From Ectobacillus antri (lineage in GTDB: Bacteria > Bacillota > Bacilli > Bacillales > Bacillaceae_G), in NCBI RefSeq assembly GCF_003852715.1, contig NZ_RIAV01000016.1, forward strand, positions 1 to 64,000: DNA of 64,000 bases. The letters run 5' to 3'. The notes under the pieces were generated by a model, which made no database searches, was not told where the DNA came from, and was given only the letters and a program-made list of their open reading frames with translations. The translations under genes were made by a program, and so were the position numbers. Positions 35,074 to 43,658 of this stretch are shown piece after piece (positions within the stretch are counted from its first letter, which is position 1; each line of letters opens with the position of its first letter).

Positions 35074-36885
35074 TTACTTCACTTCCTTTACAGGGATGCT
35101 AATAAGCGGCTTAGTGACCTGAACATGATATAAACCATCCATATATTTCGTCACATGATAGCCGGCAAACTTCCCTTCAACAAGAGTTCCCTTTTCCACT
35201 CTTACGAACACATCGCAGGGATTGACAAGACCTTTTCCTGAGATCGTTATCTGATCTTCACTATAATGCACATACAAATTCGCTTTACTATATTGTTTCA
35301 TTTTTTCTGCCGCATAAAAGGCTTGATACTCCCGCAAATATGGATACATGTGATTCATATGATACATTAACTCAGTCAATCCCTTTCGCATGGGCTTCCA
35401 ACCAGCTTTATGGGCACGGTCTATATCAAGTAAATCATCTGGATGAATAAAGTGACTAAACATACCAAAATTAGCGACAGCATCGGTGATTGCTAGCATC
35501 TCAAATGGTGCTTGTCCATAACCACTGGAAATACGGGGAAAATGGAACAAATCTTTATAAAATGCATCTCCTTCAAATTCTTGCTCAAATACCCCTTTGC
35601 CATCTCCACCATCATACAAAGAGCCGATGACTTGTATAGTGGGCATAGCTTGCTTGAGCGCGTGAATGCCTGTTTCGTTTAAAACATTAGAAGGTGGTAC
35701 ATAAGAACGGAGGATTTCATCAGGAAAGTAATACGAAAACAGTTGTTTCGCTTTTATTATAGAACTTTCCATATGCTGCTGATCACGCCAAGGTATATAC
35801 TGTAGTTCTGTGTCCATTGGTTCTCTACTAGTAACCAATGGCTGATGATTATATCCATGATAGCCCAGCTCATCACCGCGGCGTTGCGAATCTCGCCCAA
35901 AGAAAATCATTTGATGCCGCATATCCGAAATGAGCTGCTCACTTGTTACCATATCATCATTTCGATATGTACCTATAAACATATTGGTATATAACAAACC
36001 CGCTTCTTCGGCAATACGCTTCATGTCTGGCCACCAAATCTTCTCAAAAAATGCCTGTGTGGTCATGTCGTAGTCTTTTGTAATAACATCAGTAAAACCT
36101 GCTGGAAATGGAGCTGGAAAATCGTCAATAAACATGACCTTTGTAGCAACTTGTCCACTCACAAATTGCGGCGTTGCTAGACCCATCGATTGTGTAATTA
36201 ATCCCCTTGTAAATTTCGTAACTAAAAATGTAGCATTCCAATATACAACTTTTCCTTTTTCATACTCGTGAGTCCAAAGCATAGGGATATTTTCCGCTGT
36301 CATATATAGCTCTGCTTGATTAGAAAGCGTCACATCCATCATGCTATTTGGGATAGACCCTTGGGTATCTACAATCGTTTCGTACCCAGGAAACAACGGT
36401 TTTTGAATTTCAATCCCATACGCATTATTTTCAAAATACCCATTATTTTCTTCAATCCCTACAAGGCTATTCCATCTTTTATCTGTAAAACGCTGCGCAA
36501 CAAACAAGCGTCCACCTTGCTTTACAAAACGTTCTGTAGCTTCATACGGTAATATGTTATCCGTAATGACAAGAATATGATAGGGAGACGGTGTTACGTT
36601 CATAGCTTCTAAAGGGGTCCGATATGAAAATGGCACCTTTGCATACGTTAATGCTTGCGCAATATTATTCAAAATCGGATCTTCTTTATCCGTTACGAGG
36701 GTAACATGCACTTCCTGACCGCTGGGTATTTGATCTGTGCTCATTGTTTTTATAGGTGCTACTTCTTGTCCACGAGCTGGGAACAACTTATAAAATCCGT
36801 CCACTCGCATTACTTGTATGACCCCAACTAACGCTAATAAAATAATAGCTGTTCCCACCCAAACGAAATACAAACGCTGTCTCAT
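35074..36885 (-). CDS. pelA: PelA deacetylase-type protein (DUF2194), no hydrolase domain
   Basis: This 603-residue membrane-anchored protein has a hydrophobic segment at residues 8-25 and an extracellular part. The metal-dependent deacetylase motif is MFIDDFPAPF (Asp254, Asp255) plus His343 and His347 in GYHGYNHQ. It corresponds to the deacetylase region of PelA in Gram-positive Pel clusters and probably de-N-acetylates the polymer. The hydrolase domain found at the N-terminus of Gram-negative PelA is absent. A separate gene at 30575-31408 could supply it. Its start abuts the pelE stop. Confidence 0.85.
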   Translation of the reverse strand: MRQRLYFVWVGTAIILLALVGVIQVMRVDGFYKLFPARGQEVAPIKTMSTDQIPSGQEVHVTLVTDKEDPILNNIAQALTYAKVPFSYRTPLEAMNVTPSPYHILVITDNILPYEATERFVKQGGRLFVAQRFTDKRWNSLVGIEENNGYFENNAYGIEIQKPLFPGYETIVDTQGSIPNSMMDVTLSNQAELYMTAENIPMLWTHEYEKGKVVYWNATFLVTKFTRGLITQSMGLATPQFVSGQVATKVMFIDDFPAPFPAGFTDVITKDYDMTTQAFFEKIWWPDMKRIAEEAGLLYTNMFIGTYRNDDMVTSEQLISDMRHQMIFFGRDSQRRGDELGYHGYNHQPLVTSREPMDTELQYIPWRDQQHMESSIIKAKQLFSYYFPDEILRSYVPPSNVLNETGIHALKQAMPTIQVIGSLYDGGDGKGVFEQEFEGDAFYKDLFHFPRISSGYGQAPFEMLAITDAVANFGMFSHFIHPDDLLDIDRAHKAGWKPMRKGLTELMYHMNHMYPYLREYQAFYAAEKMKQYSKANLYVHYSEDQITISGKGLVNPCDVFVRVEKGTLVEGKFAGYHVTKYMDGLYHVQVTKPLISIPVKEVK

Positions 36886-37800
36886 TTATACACCCCTAAC
36901 TACATCCAATACAGGCTTAATATGATCTGGTATGTGAGCTTCTTCTACATGATGATGCAATTTCCTATATACGTCTTTCATACACCTAATATCTCCTCTT
37001 TGAAAATAAAGCTCCATAGCACGTATATATCCTTCGCTCGCCTTTGGGAATCGTTTCATCATCTCCTGTGCTATCTGCAATGCTAGTTCTTTTTCTTCTA
37101 GTTCTTTATAGACAAAAACAAGATAATCAGAAAAAACAATATATTGCGGAAATAATTCAACGGCTTCCTGTAATAGCTTTTTAAACTCTTTGTATAAACG
37201 CTTCTCGATTAATTCGTCAGCCACCTTACTACGCAGATATCGGTGATATGAATAGCATAGTGCCAGATAGCTGTTTACATCTTGAGGTGTGAGTAGTTTT
37301 TCCTGTTGTTCAATGCTCTTTTCATAACGCTCTTTTATATGATTAATTGTCGTGGCTGCGTAATGAACTGTTTCCATGTCAGTGCTACTAAGCGCTTTTG
37401 CCAATTGCACACCTCGGTTTTCAAACTCGGCTTCCATAAGTCTTACAATCAAATTCTTTCTTAATTTAGCGTCTGAACCTTGAAGACCTATAGAAAATGA
37501 GGTTAATGCCAAATCCTTTTCTGCCTCAATAGCAACCTCGTCATAATTTAAAAAATCAAATTGAATATATTGCTCGTACGAATGAATCGTACTCGTTTGA
37601 ACCATTCGCGCAGCCAACCACGCTATATATCCTAGCACTGTTCCAATAACGGGAATGATTATGCTAATTAGTGCGATCCATTGCCAAACACCAAGCTCCG
37701 TTACTTCTCTATTTCGTGCAAATTTCATAACGAAAACGACAATAGCCGTATGTACCATATAAAACAAAGCAACTGCTACTGTATATGTATTAAGTTCCAT
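36886..37800 (-). CDS. pelE: PelE, membrane/TPR subunit
   Basis: The 304-residue protein has two N-terminal membrane segments (about 5-25 and 35-60) followed by helical repeats (tetratricopeptide type, for example LALQIAQEMMKRFPKASEGY). This layout matches PelE, a partner of PelD and PelG in the synthase complex. It overlaps pelD by 11 bases and abuts pelA. Confidence 0.85.
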   Translation of the reverse strand: MELNTYTVAVALFYMVHTAIVVFVMKFARNREVTELGVWQWIALISIIIPVIGTVLGYIAWLAARMVQTSTIHSYEQYIQFDFLNYDEVAIEAEKDLALTSFSIGLQGSDAKLRKNLIVRLMEAEFENRGVQLAKALSSTDMETVHYAATTINHIKERYEKSIEQQEKLLTPQDVNSYLALCYSYHRYLRSKVADELIEKRLYKEFKKLLQEAVELFPQYIVFSDYLVFVYKELEEKELALQIAQEMMKRFPKASEGYIRAMELYFQRGDIRCMKDVYRKLHHHVEEAHIPDHIKPVLDVVRGV

Positions 37801-39028
37801 GTATGCTTGTCACCTCATCTTTTAACTTTGTGACAATTCGCTCTCGTAGCTGCGTTACGTACTTTTGCTCTGTACCTGGCAGTAAGAAATGCAGCATGCC
37901 TGTTTCTGCATCAAATCCAACTTTGTCCACTTCTCGTAAAAATTTACGCACAATCTCACTAATATCGTAAAGCTTTTCATGCTCTGCATGACCAATAAAC
38001 ACCTCAAAACATGCATAAGGTTGCTTGTACATTTCAAATCGCTGCTGCTCGATTTGTACATATTCATCAAAAAACGCTTTTTTATAAATGAGTGTGTCTG
38101 TATATAATTTATCGCGTTTTTTAACAATTGTTTTTGCAACTACACGCTCTGCCCCCTCTGAAATGACTTGAAGCAACCAGTGTAACAATTGAATGTTATG
38201 CTCGGTAAGCTGATATAAATCCATGTTGCGAATAATCAACACTTGACGAACTTCATTATTTATAATAATAGGACCGGCAATCACAGGTGCCGCTTCTTCA
38301 TCACTCTCGCGCTTTACTGTTAGATTACGTTCTTCAAAGAGACGTTGATAAAACTGTTTGGCCTCCTCCAGAAATATCGTTTGCGGCAGCAGCTCATGAG
38401 AACCTCTTCGTACTTTAATACGCAAAGTACGGCCTGACGTGTCGACATGATATATACCAAAATCCTGTGCATTAAAATAGGAAGATAAAATGGCAACAGC
38501 TTCATTTGTGACAAATTCTATATTATCTTGATCCAGAGCACGCATCATGCCATATACAGAGGAGATACTCATCTCGGATTGCAACAGCCTTTGCTCCAAT
38601 ACTTCATTTGTTATTGTTAGTTGAGATACTGCGTTTTGCGCAGATTTTAGTTCTTCTCTTAATTCCTCATTTACAAAAAGTAAGTCTTCATAACGCTCCT
38701 TCCAAGCTGTTCGTGAAGCACCTACAATGACAGCAATACACACATATACAAATAGCCATTTATTAGAAAGCATGTTGTAAAACATAACGAATACATCACC
38801 ATTTACTAGAACCTCTAAAGCAATGAAATAAATGAGAACAAAAACAAAACTAGTGATACCTGCTTTCCAGCCATAACGCATACTAAATAGCAATACTAAA
38901 AATAAAAACGGACTAGGTTGCATCACATGTACTTGAAGCATAAACAACTGATCTAGCACAAATACACTCAAAAAAGCAAGTATTATTTCTGTATATATAC
39001 GTATTTGATTGTTCTGTCTATACCCCAT
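37790..39028 (-). CDS. pelD: PelD, c-di-GMP receptor of the Pel synthase
   Basis: This 412-residue protein has about four N-terminal membrane spans, a coiled-coil (about 115-150), a GAF domain and a degenerate GGDEF domain. No GGDEF catalytic motif is visible. Arg365-Glu-Val-Asp368 (in KFLREVDKVGF) fits the RxxD site that binds c-di-GMP in PelD of P. aeruginosa. It is likely the post-translational on-switch of Pel synthesis. I use the ATG at 39028, because the GTG at 39040 is fused to the GAGGAG site. Confidence 0.88.
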   Translation of the reverse strand: MGYRQNNQIRIYTEIILAFLSVFVLDQLFMLQVHVMQPSPFLFLVLLFSMRYGWKAGITSFVFVLIYFIALEVLVNGDVFVMFYNMLSNKWLFVYVCIAVIVGASRTAWKERYEDLLFVNEELREELKSAQNAVSQLTITNEVLEQRLLQSEMSISSVYGMMRALDQDNIEFVTNEAVAILSSYFNAQDFGIYHVDTSGRTLRIKVRRGSHELLPQTIFLEEAKQFYQRLFEERNLTVKRESDEEAAPVIAGPIIINNEVRQVLIIRNMDLYQLTEHNIQLLHWLLQVISEGAERVVAKTIVKKRDKLYTDTLIYKKAFFDEYVQIEQQRFEMYKQPYACFEVFIGHAEHEKLYDISEIVRKFLREVDKVGFDAETGMLHFLLPGTEQKYVTQLRERIVTKLKDEVTSIHGT

Positions 39029-39081
39029 CCTCTTTTCCACCTCCTCATAATTTATAACAACTCATTTTATACATGTTCCTC

Positions 39082-39110
39082 ATAATATCCCACGCACATG
39101 TGCTTTTCAA
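39082..39110 (-). promoter_or_regulatory. promoter of the pel operon
   Basis: On the minus strand TTGAAA (39110-39105), a 17-base spacer and TATTAT (39087-39082) form a good sigma-A type promoter about 54 bases before the pelD start. Confidence 0.65.
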
Positions 39111-39247
39111 TTACAATATTATGAGTTACATTATATTTTTACGCACTACTATACAAATATAATGTATTACACCCTAATCCTTATTATCTTCACTATTCTA
39201 ATTTGCTACCCTGCGAAAGCCTAATATCTTCCACAAAAGAAAAACAA

Positions 39248-39284
39248 GAGGAATTTCAACAGTGCTGAAATTCCTCTTAATTTA
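39248..39284. terminator. terminator of the aspartokinase gene
   Basis: AGAGGAATTTCA-ACAGTGC-TGAAATTCCTCT is a perfect stem directly after the aspartokinase stop. A and T runs on both sides make it potentially bidirectional. Confidence 0.85.
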
Positions 39285-39301
39285 AATAAAGTGTATTCTT
39301 T

Positions 39302-40651
39302 TTATACTACCAGAAAAAACGCCTCATACAATGCACATACCGCTTTTTTCTCTTCTTCTTCCTTTACACCAAACATCATACTCACTTCAGAAGAGCCTTG
39401 ATTAATCATTTCAATATTTACACCGGCATTTGCGAGCGCAATTGCCGCCCGTGCCATCGTTCCAACGTTACTGCGCATACCTTCGCCAACCAGCATAATC
39501 ATCGCTAAATTCCGCTCCACTGCCACGCTGTCAACCGCAAGCTCATCTGTAATACGCGCAACTACGCGCGCTTCTATTTCTTCATTCAATTGTTGCTGGC
39601 GCACAATGACCGAAATATCATCAATCCCAGACGGTGTATGCTCATAGGAGATGCCTTCATCCTCCAAAATATGAAGAAGACGTCGCCCAAAGCCAACCTC
39701 GCGATTCATGAGATATTTGCTAACATTTATGCTGCAAAAACCAGTGTCACTTGCAATGCCGATAACAGGACCGTTCGTATGCTGACGTGTGTGCATAATT
39801 TTTGTCCCTGGAGCCTGCGGGTTATTTGTATTCTTAATATGAACAGGAATCCCCGCACGAAATGCCGGAATCAATGCCTCATCGTGAAACACCGCAAAGC
39901 CTGCATAAGATAACTCGCGCATTTCTTGATACGTTAATTCCTTAATTTCAGCCGGCTTGCTAATGAAGTTTGGATTGACCGCATACACCGCATCCACATC
40001 CGTGAAGTTTTCATATATGGTTGCTTTCATGCCGTTTGCTAAAATAGAACCCGTAATATCAGACCCTCCTCTAGAAAACGTTACAACCCGACCACTTTCG
40101 GAGTAGCCAAAAAAACCAGGAACAATTAATACACCGTCTTCCTGACGAAGCTTATACAAATGGTCATAAGATTGCGGTAGCACCTGCGCGTTGCCAGGGT
40201 CGTTCGTCACAATAAGACCTGCAACACCAGGGTTGATGTATTGTGCCTTTACACCTTGCTTTCTAAAGTACGCAGCCACAATTTTGGCGCAGTTATCTTC
40301 ACCACTCGCTTTTACCGCATCCATATAAGCTGCCGGGTCGGACTTATCTCCTTGCACAACCTCGTATAGGTCTGCACGAATTTGCTCCATCACATCTACA
40401 TCAAGCTCTCTTATAATCTCTTCAAAGCGCTCCAACACTTGATCTAAATATGACTCTCCATCACCTTGTATATAACCGTTTGCACATGCAATGAGTAAAT
40501 CCGTTACCTTGCTGTCATCTTTCGTTCGCTTTCCCGGTGCTGATACAACGACCACTTTTCGCATAGAGTCACTCGTCACAATTTGAAACACCTTTTTAAT
40601 TTGTTCTGCAGAAGCAAGCGATGTGCCACCAAACTTTACTACCTTCATCAT
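39302..40651 (-). CDS. aspartate kinase (aspartokinase III type)
   Basis: The 449-residue enzyme phosphorylates aspartate, the first step towards lysine, threonine and methionine. The N-terminal kinase domain begins VVKFGGTSLAS and contains FSRGGSDITGSILA. The C-terminal part has paired ACT domains (near DISVIVRQ and VGTMARAAIALANAGVNIEM). Length and domain form resemble B. subtilis YclM (ThrD). I see no lysine riboswitch in the upstream region. ATG codons at 40651 and 40648 are both possible. Confidence 0.92.
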   Translation of the reverse strand: MMKVVKFGGTSLASAEQIKKVFQIVTSDSMRKVVVVSAPGKRTKDDSKVTDLLIACANGYIQGDGESYLDQVLERFEEIIRELDVDVMEQIRADLYEVVQGDKSDPAAYMDAVKASGEDNCAKIVAAYFRKQGVKAQYINPGVAGLIVTNDPGNAQVLPQSYDHLYKLRQEDGVLIVPGFFGYSESGRVVTFSRGGSDITGSILANGMKATIYENFTDVDAVYAVNPNFISKPAEIKELTYQEMRELSYAGFAVFHDEALIPAFRAGIPVHIKNTNNPQAPGTKIMHTRQHTNGPVIGIASDTGFCSINVSKYLMNREVGFGRRLLHILEDEGISYEHTPSGIDDISVIVRQQQLNEEIEARVVARITDELAVDSVAVERNLAMIMLVGEGMRSNVGTMARAAIALANAGVNIEMINQGSSEVSMMFGVKEEEEKKAVCALYEAFFLVV

Positions 40652-40798
40652 ATCCCCACCTATATAAAAAGTCTGACAAATTGTATAAATTCAATTATCT
40701 ACTTACTTGTAAATTGGTGCAAACATTTTTTCCTTTCACATCCTCTCTTTGTTGTGAAGCGCTTCCAATGGTATAGTAGAGGCAAAAGGAGGATTTTT

Positions 40799-41521
40799 AT
40801 GCCCTATACTATAGAAGAATTCATTCATACATACGGACTCACACACCTGCAAAATGAGCTTTTGGCAAGTGTATTTCCTTGCATTCAGGTAAAGCCGTCT
40901 CCTCGCGCAGATATCGCAATCGGTGCTTCTAAAATGGGAGGTCACCCCGACTTACCTATAGGCTTTACTTATCCAGTTGTGAACGGAACACCTTTACGTT
41001 TCGTAGCGCAAATTCGACTAGCCGACGTGCCGCAAACAGCATTCTCTGCCGCTTTTCCTAAAACAGGAAGACTCTACTTTTTTTATCACGAAGATTCCCT
41101 TGAGAAACCTGGCTATGTCGTGTTTGATGAAAGTGATAATATTACACCTTATGAAGTCGAAACGCCTTATCCGCAAAGCGCATTATCCTTTAGCGTGACC
41201 TGCAAATTGCCAGAACTGTTTATTGAAGATGAAGCAGATAGCGACCGCTTCCTGCAAATGCTAGAGGAGCTGCAGCCTGACCATTATAACAACCACCAAA
41301 TGTTCGGAGAGCCGTTTTCCATTCATGAAGATGTATTTGAAATAGCCGCTCTTCACACCCAAAAACAAGCCGATGACTTTACACTGCTGCTTCAAATTGA
41401 TTCTGACCCGCAAACAGGTATGCAGTGGGGGGAAATGGGCATGCTGTACTTTGTTATTGCTAATGATGCTTTAAACGAACGACGCTTTAACGAAACAATT
41501 TGCGTGATGCAGTGCTTCTAA
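40799..41521 (+). CDS. YwqG-family DUF1963 protein
   Basis: The 240-residue cytosolic protein of the DUF1963/YwqG family shows the characteristic SKMGGHPDLP, RFVAQIRLADVP and GRLYFFYHED segments. An AAAGGAGG site selects the ATG at 40799, though the frame is open from 40583. The function is unknown. Divergent from aspartokinase. Confidence 0.88.
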   Translation: MPYTIEEFIHTYGLTHLQNELLASVFPCIQVKPSPRADIAIGASKMGGHPDLPIGFTYPVVNGTPLRFVAQIRLADVPQTAFSAAFPKTGRLYFFYHEDSLEKPGYVVFDESDNITPYEVETPYPQSALSFSVTCKLPELFIEDEADSDRFLQMLEELQPDHYNNHQMFGEPFSIHEDVFEIAALHTQKQADDFTLLLQIDSDPQTGMQWGEMGMLYFVIANDALNERRFNETICVMQCF

Positions 41522-41609
41522 TGACATGATTATTTTCATAAGGACAAGATTTCACACTTTCATTCCTGTCATATAATACTCCGGAGATATTCTAGAAAGG
41601 AGTATGGGT

Positions 41610-41993
41610 ATGGCTCTTCAACTTATGAAACTTTTAGTAACCGCTAGTTCCACAACGGAAACAACTCCGTCGCCATCACGCTTTTTTTATGTAACCCCTT
41701 CCGGGACAGCTGCAGGTGCAACCTTAACGATTGACGCTGCCAGCTTTTTTAACGATGCAGGTACAGCTGTCACATCTTTACCAACATTACCTGCAGGAAA
41801 TTCTTACTTTAATGTATTTATTAATGGTGTTTTGCAGATGGATGACATTTCAACATACACACCAGGTGCAACAGGTGTGGGATCTCTTGCTATTAACGTC
41901 CCTGCGGGCGGAGATGGCATTTTAACAGGCACACCGGTTATTTTAGAAGTGGTTAGCTTCACGCCTTCTACCACCACAACAGTTGAAACATGA
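41610..41993 (+). CDS. DUF4183 domain protein
   Basis: The 127-residue Ser/Thr/Ala-rich protein contains the DUF4183 core (FFNDAGTAVTSLPTLPAGNS, YFNVFINGVLQMD). It has low charge and no signal peptide. Some DUF4183 proteins of Bacillus are found with spore surface layers, so an exosporium or coat role is a possibility only. The ATG at 41610 fits the AAAGGAG site better than that at 41604. A strong terminator follows. Confidence 0.75.
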   Translation: MALQLMKLLVTASSTTETTPSPSRFFYVTPSGTAAGATLTIDAASFFNDAGTAVTSLPTLPAGNSYFNVFINGVLQMDDISTYTPGATGVGSLAINVPAGGDGILTGTPVILEVVSFTPSTTTTVET

Positions 41994-41995
41994 TA

Positions 41996-42031
41996 AAAAA
42001 GGATTCCGCACCTGGCGGAATCCTTTTTTAA
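41996..42031. terminator. bidirectional terminator
   Basis: AAAAAAGGATTCCGC-ACCTG-GCGGAATCCTTTTTT between the convergent DUF4183 and Ktr genes. Confidence 0.9.
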
Positions 42032-43374
42032 CCGATAATCACTTTTTCAATTGGATAATGATAAGCTTCTCTAAGTACCTTATTTCGTACTAAAAACAAT
42101 AATGAGAAAATGCCGATGCGACCAATAAACATGAGAACTGTCAGCAAAAGTTTGCCTGCCGTTGAAAGCTCTCCGGTAATCCCTAACGACAACCCAGTTG
42201 TACCGAAAGCTGATGCTACTTCAAATAAAAGCTTTACAATATGAACAGAAGGCTCCAGATAGCTCATAACAAACACCGAACCTGAATAAATGAAGAACGC
42301 TGTCGTAATAACAATAAAAGCTCGATGTACATCTTTTGGGTCAATCTCACGCTTAAACACCTTAATCGTATCCCGGCCTTGTGCATAAAAGAAAATACTC
42401 AAAACAACAATCGCAAACGTCGTCGTTCGAATACCGCCCCCTACACTGCTCGGAGATGCCCCAAGAAACATTAAAAAAGACAAAAAAACCTGCGTCGATT
42501 CTGAAAATTCATTAAGGTCTACCGTAGCCAAGCCTGCACTTCGGGTAGATGTGGAATGAAATAAGGCGTAAAACAACGAAGCATGCCATGTTTTATCCGC
42601 TAAAAAGCGATTGTGCTCCAATATATAAATGCCGATGGTACCCGCAAGTGTAAGCAAAAAGTACGTTGCTGTCGTCAGCTTTGAAAATAAAGAAAAACGG
42701 TAAGGCTGTTTCCCTTTATGCGTTAGGTATGATTTTACTTCAATCAACACCGGAAACCCGATTGCACCGGAAATAATTAAAAGAATGTGTACAAATTGAA
42801 TGAAGTAATCGTGTTGATACGAAATCAATGATTCCCCAGTGATATCAAAGCCTGCGTTTGTTGTGGCACTGATTGAGGAGAATACACCATGTAAAATCGC
42901 TTGTTTCCAGCTATAGTACTTTAAATAATATAAGCTCAGCACCAGAGCGCCGACAGCTTGAATCGACAAAATCAACAATAAAATTTGGCGCATGAGTTGT
43001 ACAAGTCCTGCTAGACCTGATTGATTTTGATCTGCTCGAATAAGCTGCCTCTCTTTAAAACCGATGCGCTTACCTAACATAAGCCAAATAGACGTGCCAA
43101 GCGTCATAATTCCAATGCCGCCAAGCTGAAACATAACGAGCAAAAAGAAATAGCCTGTATGACTAAACGTATCCACTGTCGATACAACGGTCAAACCCGT
43201 CACGCTAATCGCGCTTACCGCTGTAAACAGCGCATCAATTACAGACAATTCAACGCCCGGTTTTAACGAACCAGGCAAACAAAGCAGCAGCGTTCCAATT
43301 GCTACAGCAATTAAATAAAACAATACAATTAATTGAACCGCGGAAAGCTTTCTTCCGCGCAATTTATCCGCCAT
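42028..43374 (-). CDS. Ktr-type potassium uptake membrane subunit (KtrB/KtrD)
   Basis: This 448-residue channel-like subunit of Ktr potassium transport has four repeated membrane-pore-membrane units. Selectivity-filter regions are visible as AISVTGLTVV, SATTNAGFD, STRSAGLATV and AFGTTGLSLG. It needs a KtrA/KtrC RCK-domain partner, which is not encoded nearby; that arrangement is known for ktrC and ktrD in B. subtilis. The role is low-to-moderate affinity K+ uptake in osmoadaptation. Confidence 0.92.
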   Translation of the reverse strand: MADKLRGRKLSAVQLIVLFYLIAVAIGTLLLCLPGSLKPGVELSVIDALFTAVSAISVTGLTVVSTVDTFSHTGYFFLLVMFQLGGIGIMTLGTSIWLMLGKRIGFKERQLIRADQNQSGLAGLVQLMRQILLLILSIQAVGALVLSLYYLKYYSWKQAILHGVFSSISATTNAGFDITGESLISYQHDYFIQFVHILLIISGAIGFPVLIEVKSYLTHKGKQPYRFSLFSKLTTATYFLLTLAGTIGIYILEHNRFLADKTWHASLFYALFHSTSTRSAGLATVDLNEFSESTQVFLSFLMFLGASPSSVGGGIRTTTFAIVVLSIFFYAQGRDTIKVFKREIDPKDVHRAFIVITTAFFIYSGSVFVMSYLEPSVHIVKLLFEVASAFGTTGLSLGITGELSTAGKLLLTVLMFIGRIGIFSLLFLVRNKVLREAYHYPIEKVIIG

Positions 43375-43409
43375 AACCTAACCTCTTTTATACAAATTTC
43401 ACACGCTTA

Positions 43410-43544
43410 CTACCGCTGTAATCCCTTACGAATCAATTCATATACAGCGCCGGAAAAGCTGGAAATATAGTTTTCTTTTTGATATTTCTCAATTTCAAGA
43501 ACAAGCTCAGCAGGAAATTTAATTAATTTAGAAATGCGCTCCAT
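43410..43544 (-). CDS. 44-residue ribbon-helix-helix-like protein
   Basis: A GGAGG site lies about 10 bases before the ATG at 43544. The product reads MERISKLIKFPAELVLEIEK ... SFSGAVYELIRKGL, a pattern of a short basic strand and two helices as in CopG/Arc-type DNA-binding proteins. No toxin gene is adjacent. It lies between an MFS gene and the Ktr gene on the same strand. It could be a small autonomous regulator; the target is unknown. Confidence 0.6.
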   Translation of the reverse strand: MERISKLIKFPAELVLEIEKYQKENYISSFSGAVYELIRKGLQR

Positions 43545-43626
43545 GTTTCTTAGCCTCCAAGTATATACTAAACATATCCTAAATTTTGTCTATTATTAGT
43601 ATATATGAAAATAGCTGTTAAAACAA

Positions 43627-43652
43627 ATGCCCGTTACCAAGTGGCAACGGGA
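43627..43652 (-). terminator. terminator of the MFS gene
   Basis: The arms CCCGTTACC and GGCAACGGG surround AAGT. A T-rich tract follows on the minus strand. Confidence 0.6.
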
Positions 43653-43658
43653 CATACA

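Noticed and set aside
39113-39245. Second promoter or leader RNA for pel
   Set aside because: Only AT-rich sequence without stems or a ribosome site. The promoter at 39082-39110 explains the operon.
40652-40798. Lysine riboswitch upstream of aspartokinase
   Set aside because: The divergent gap is about 150 bases and shows none of the conserved lysine-riboswitch stems.
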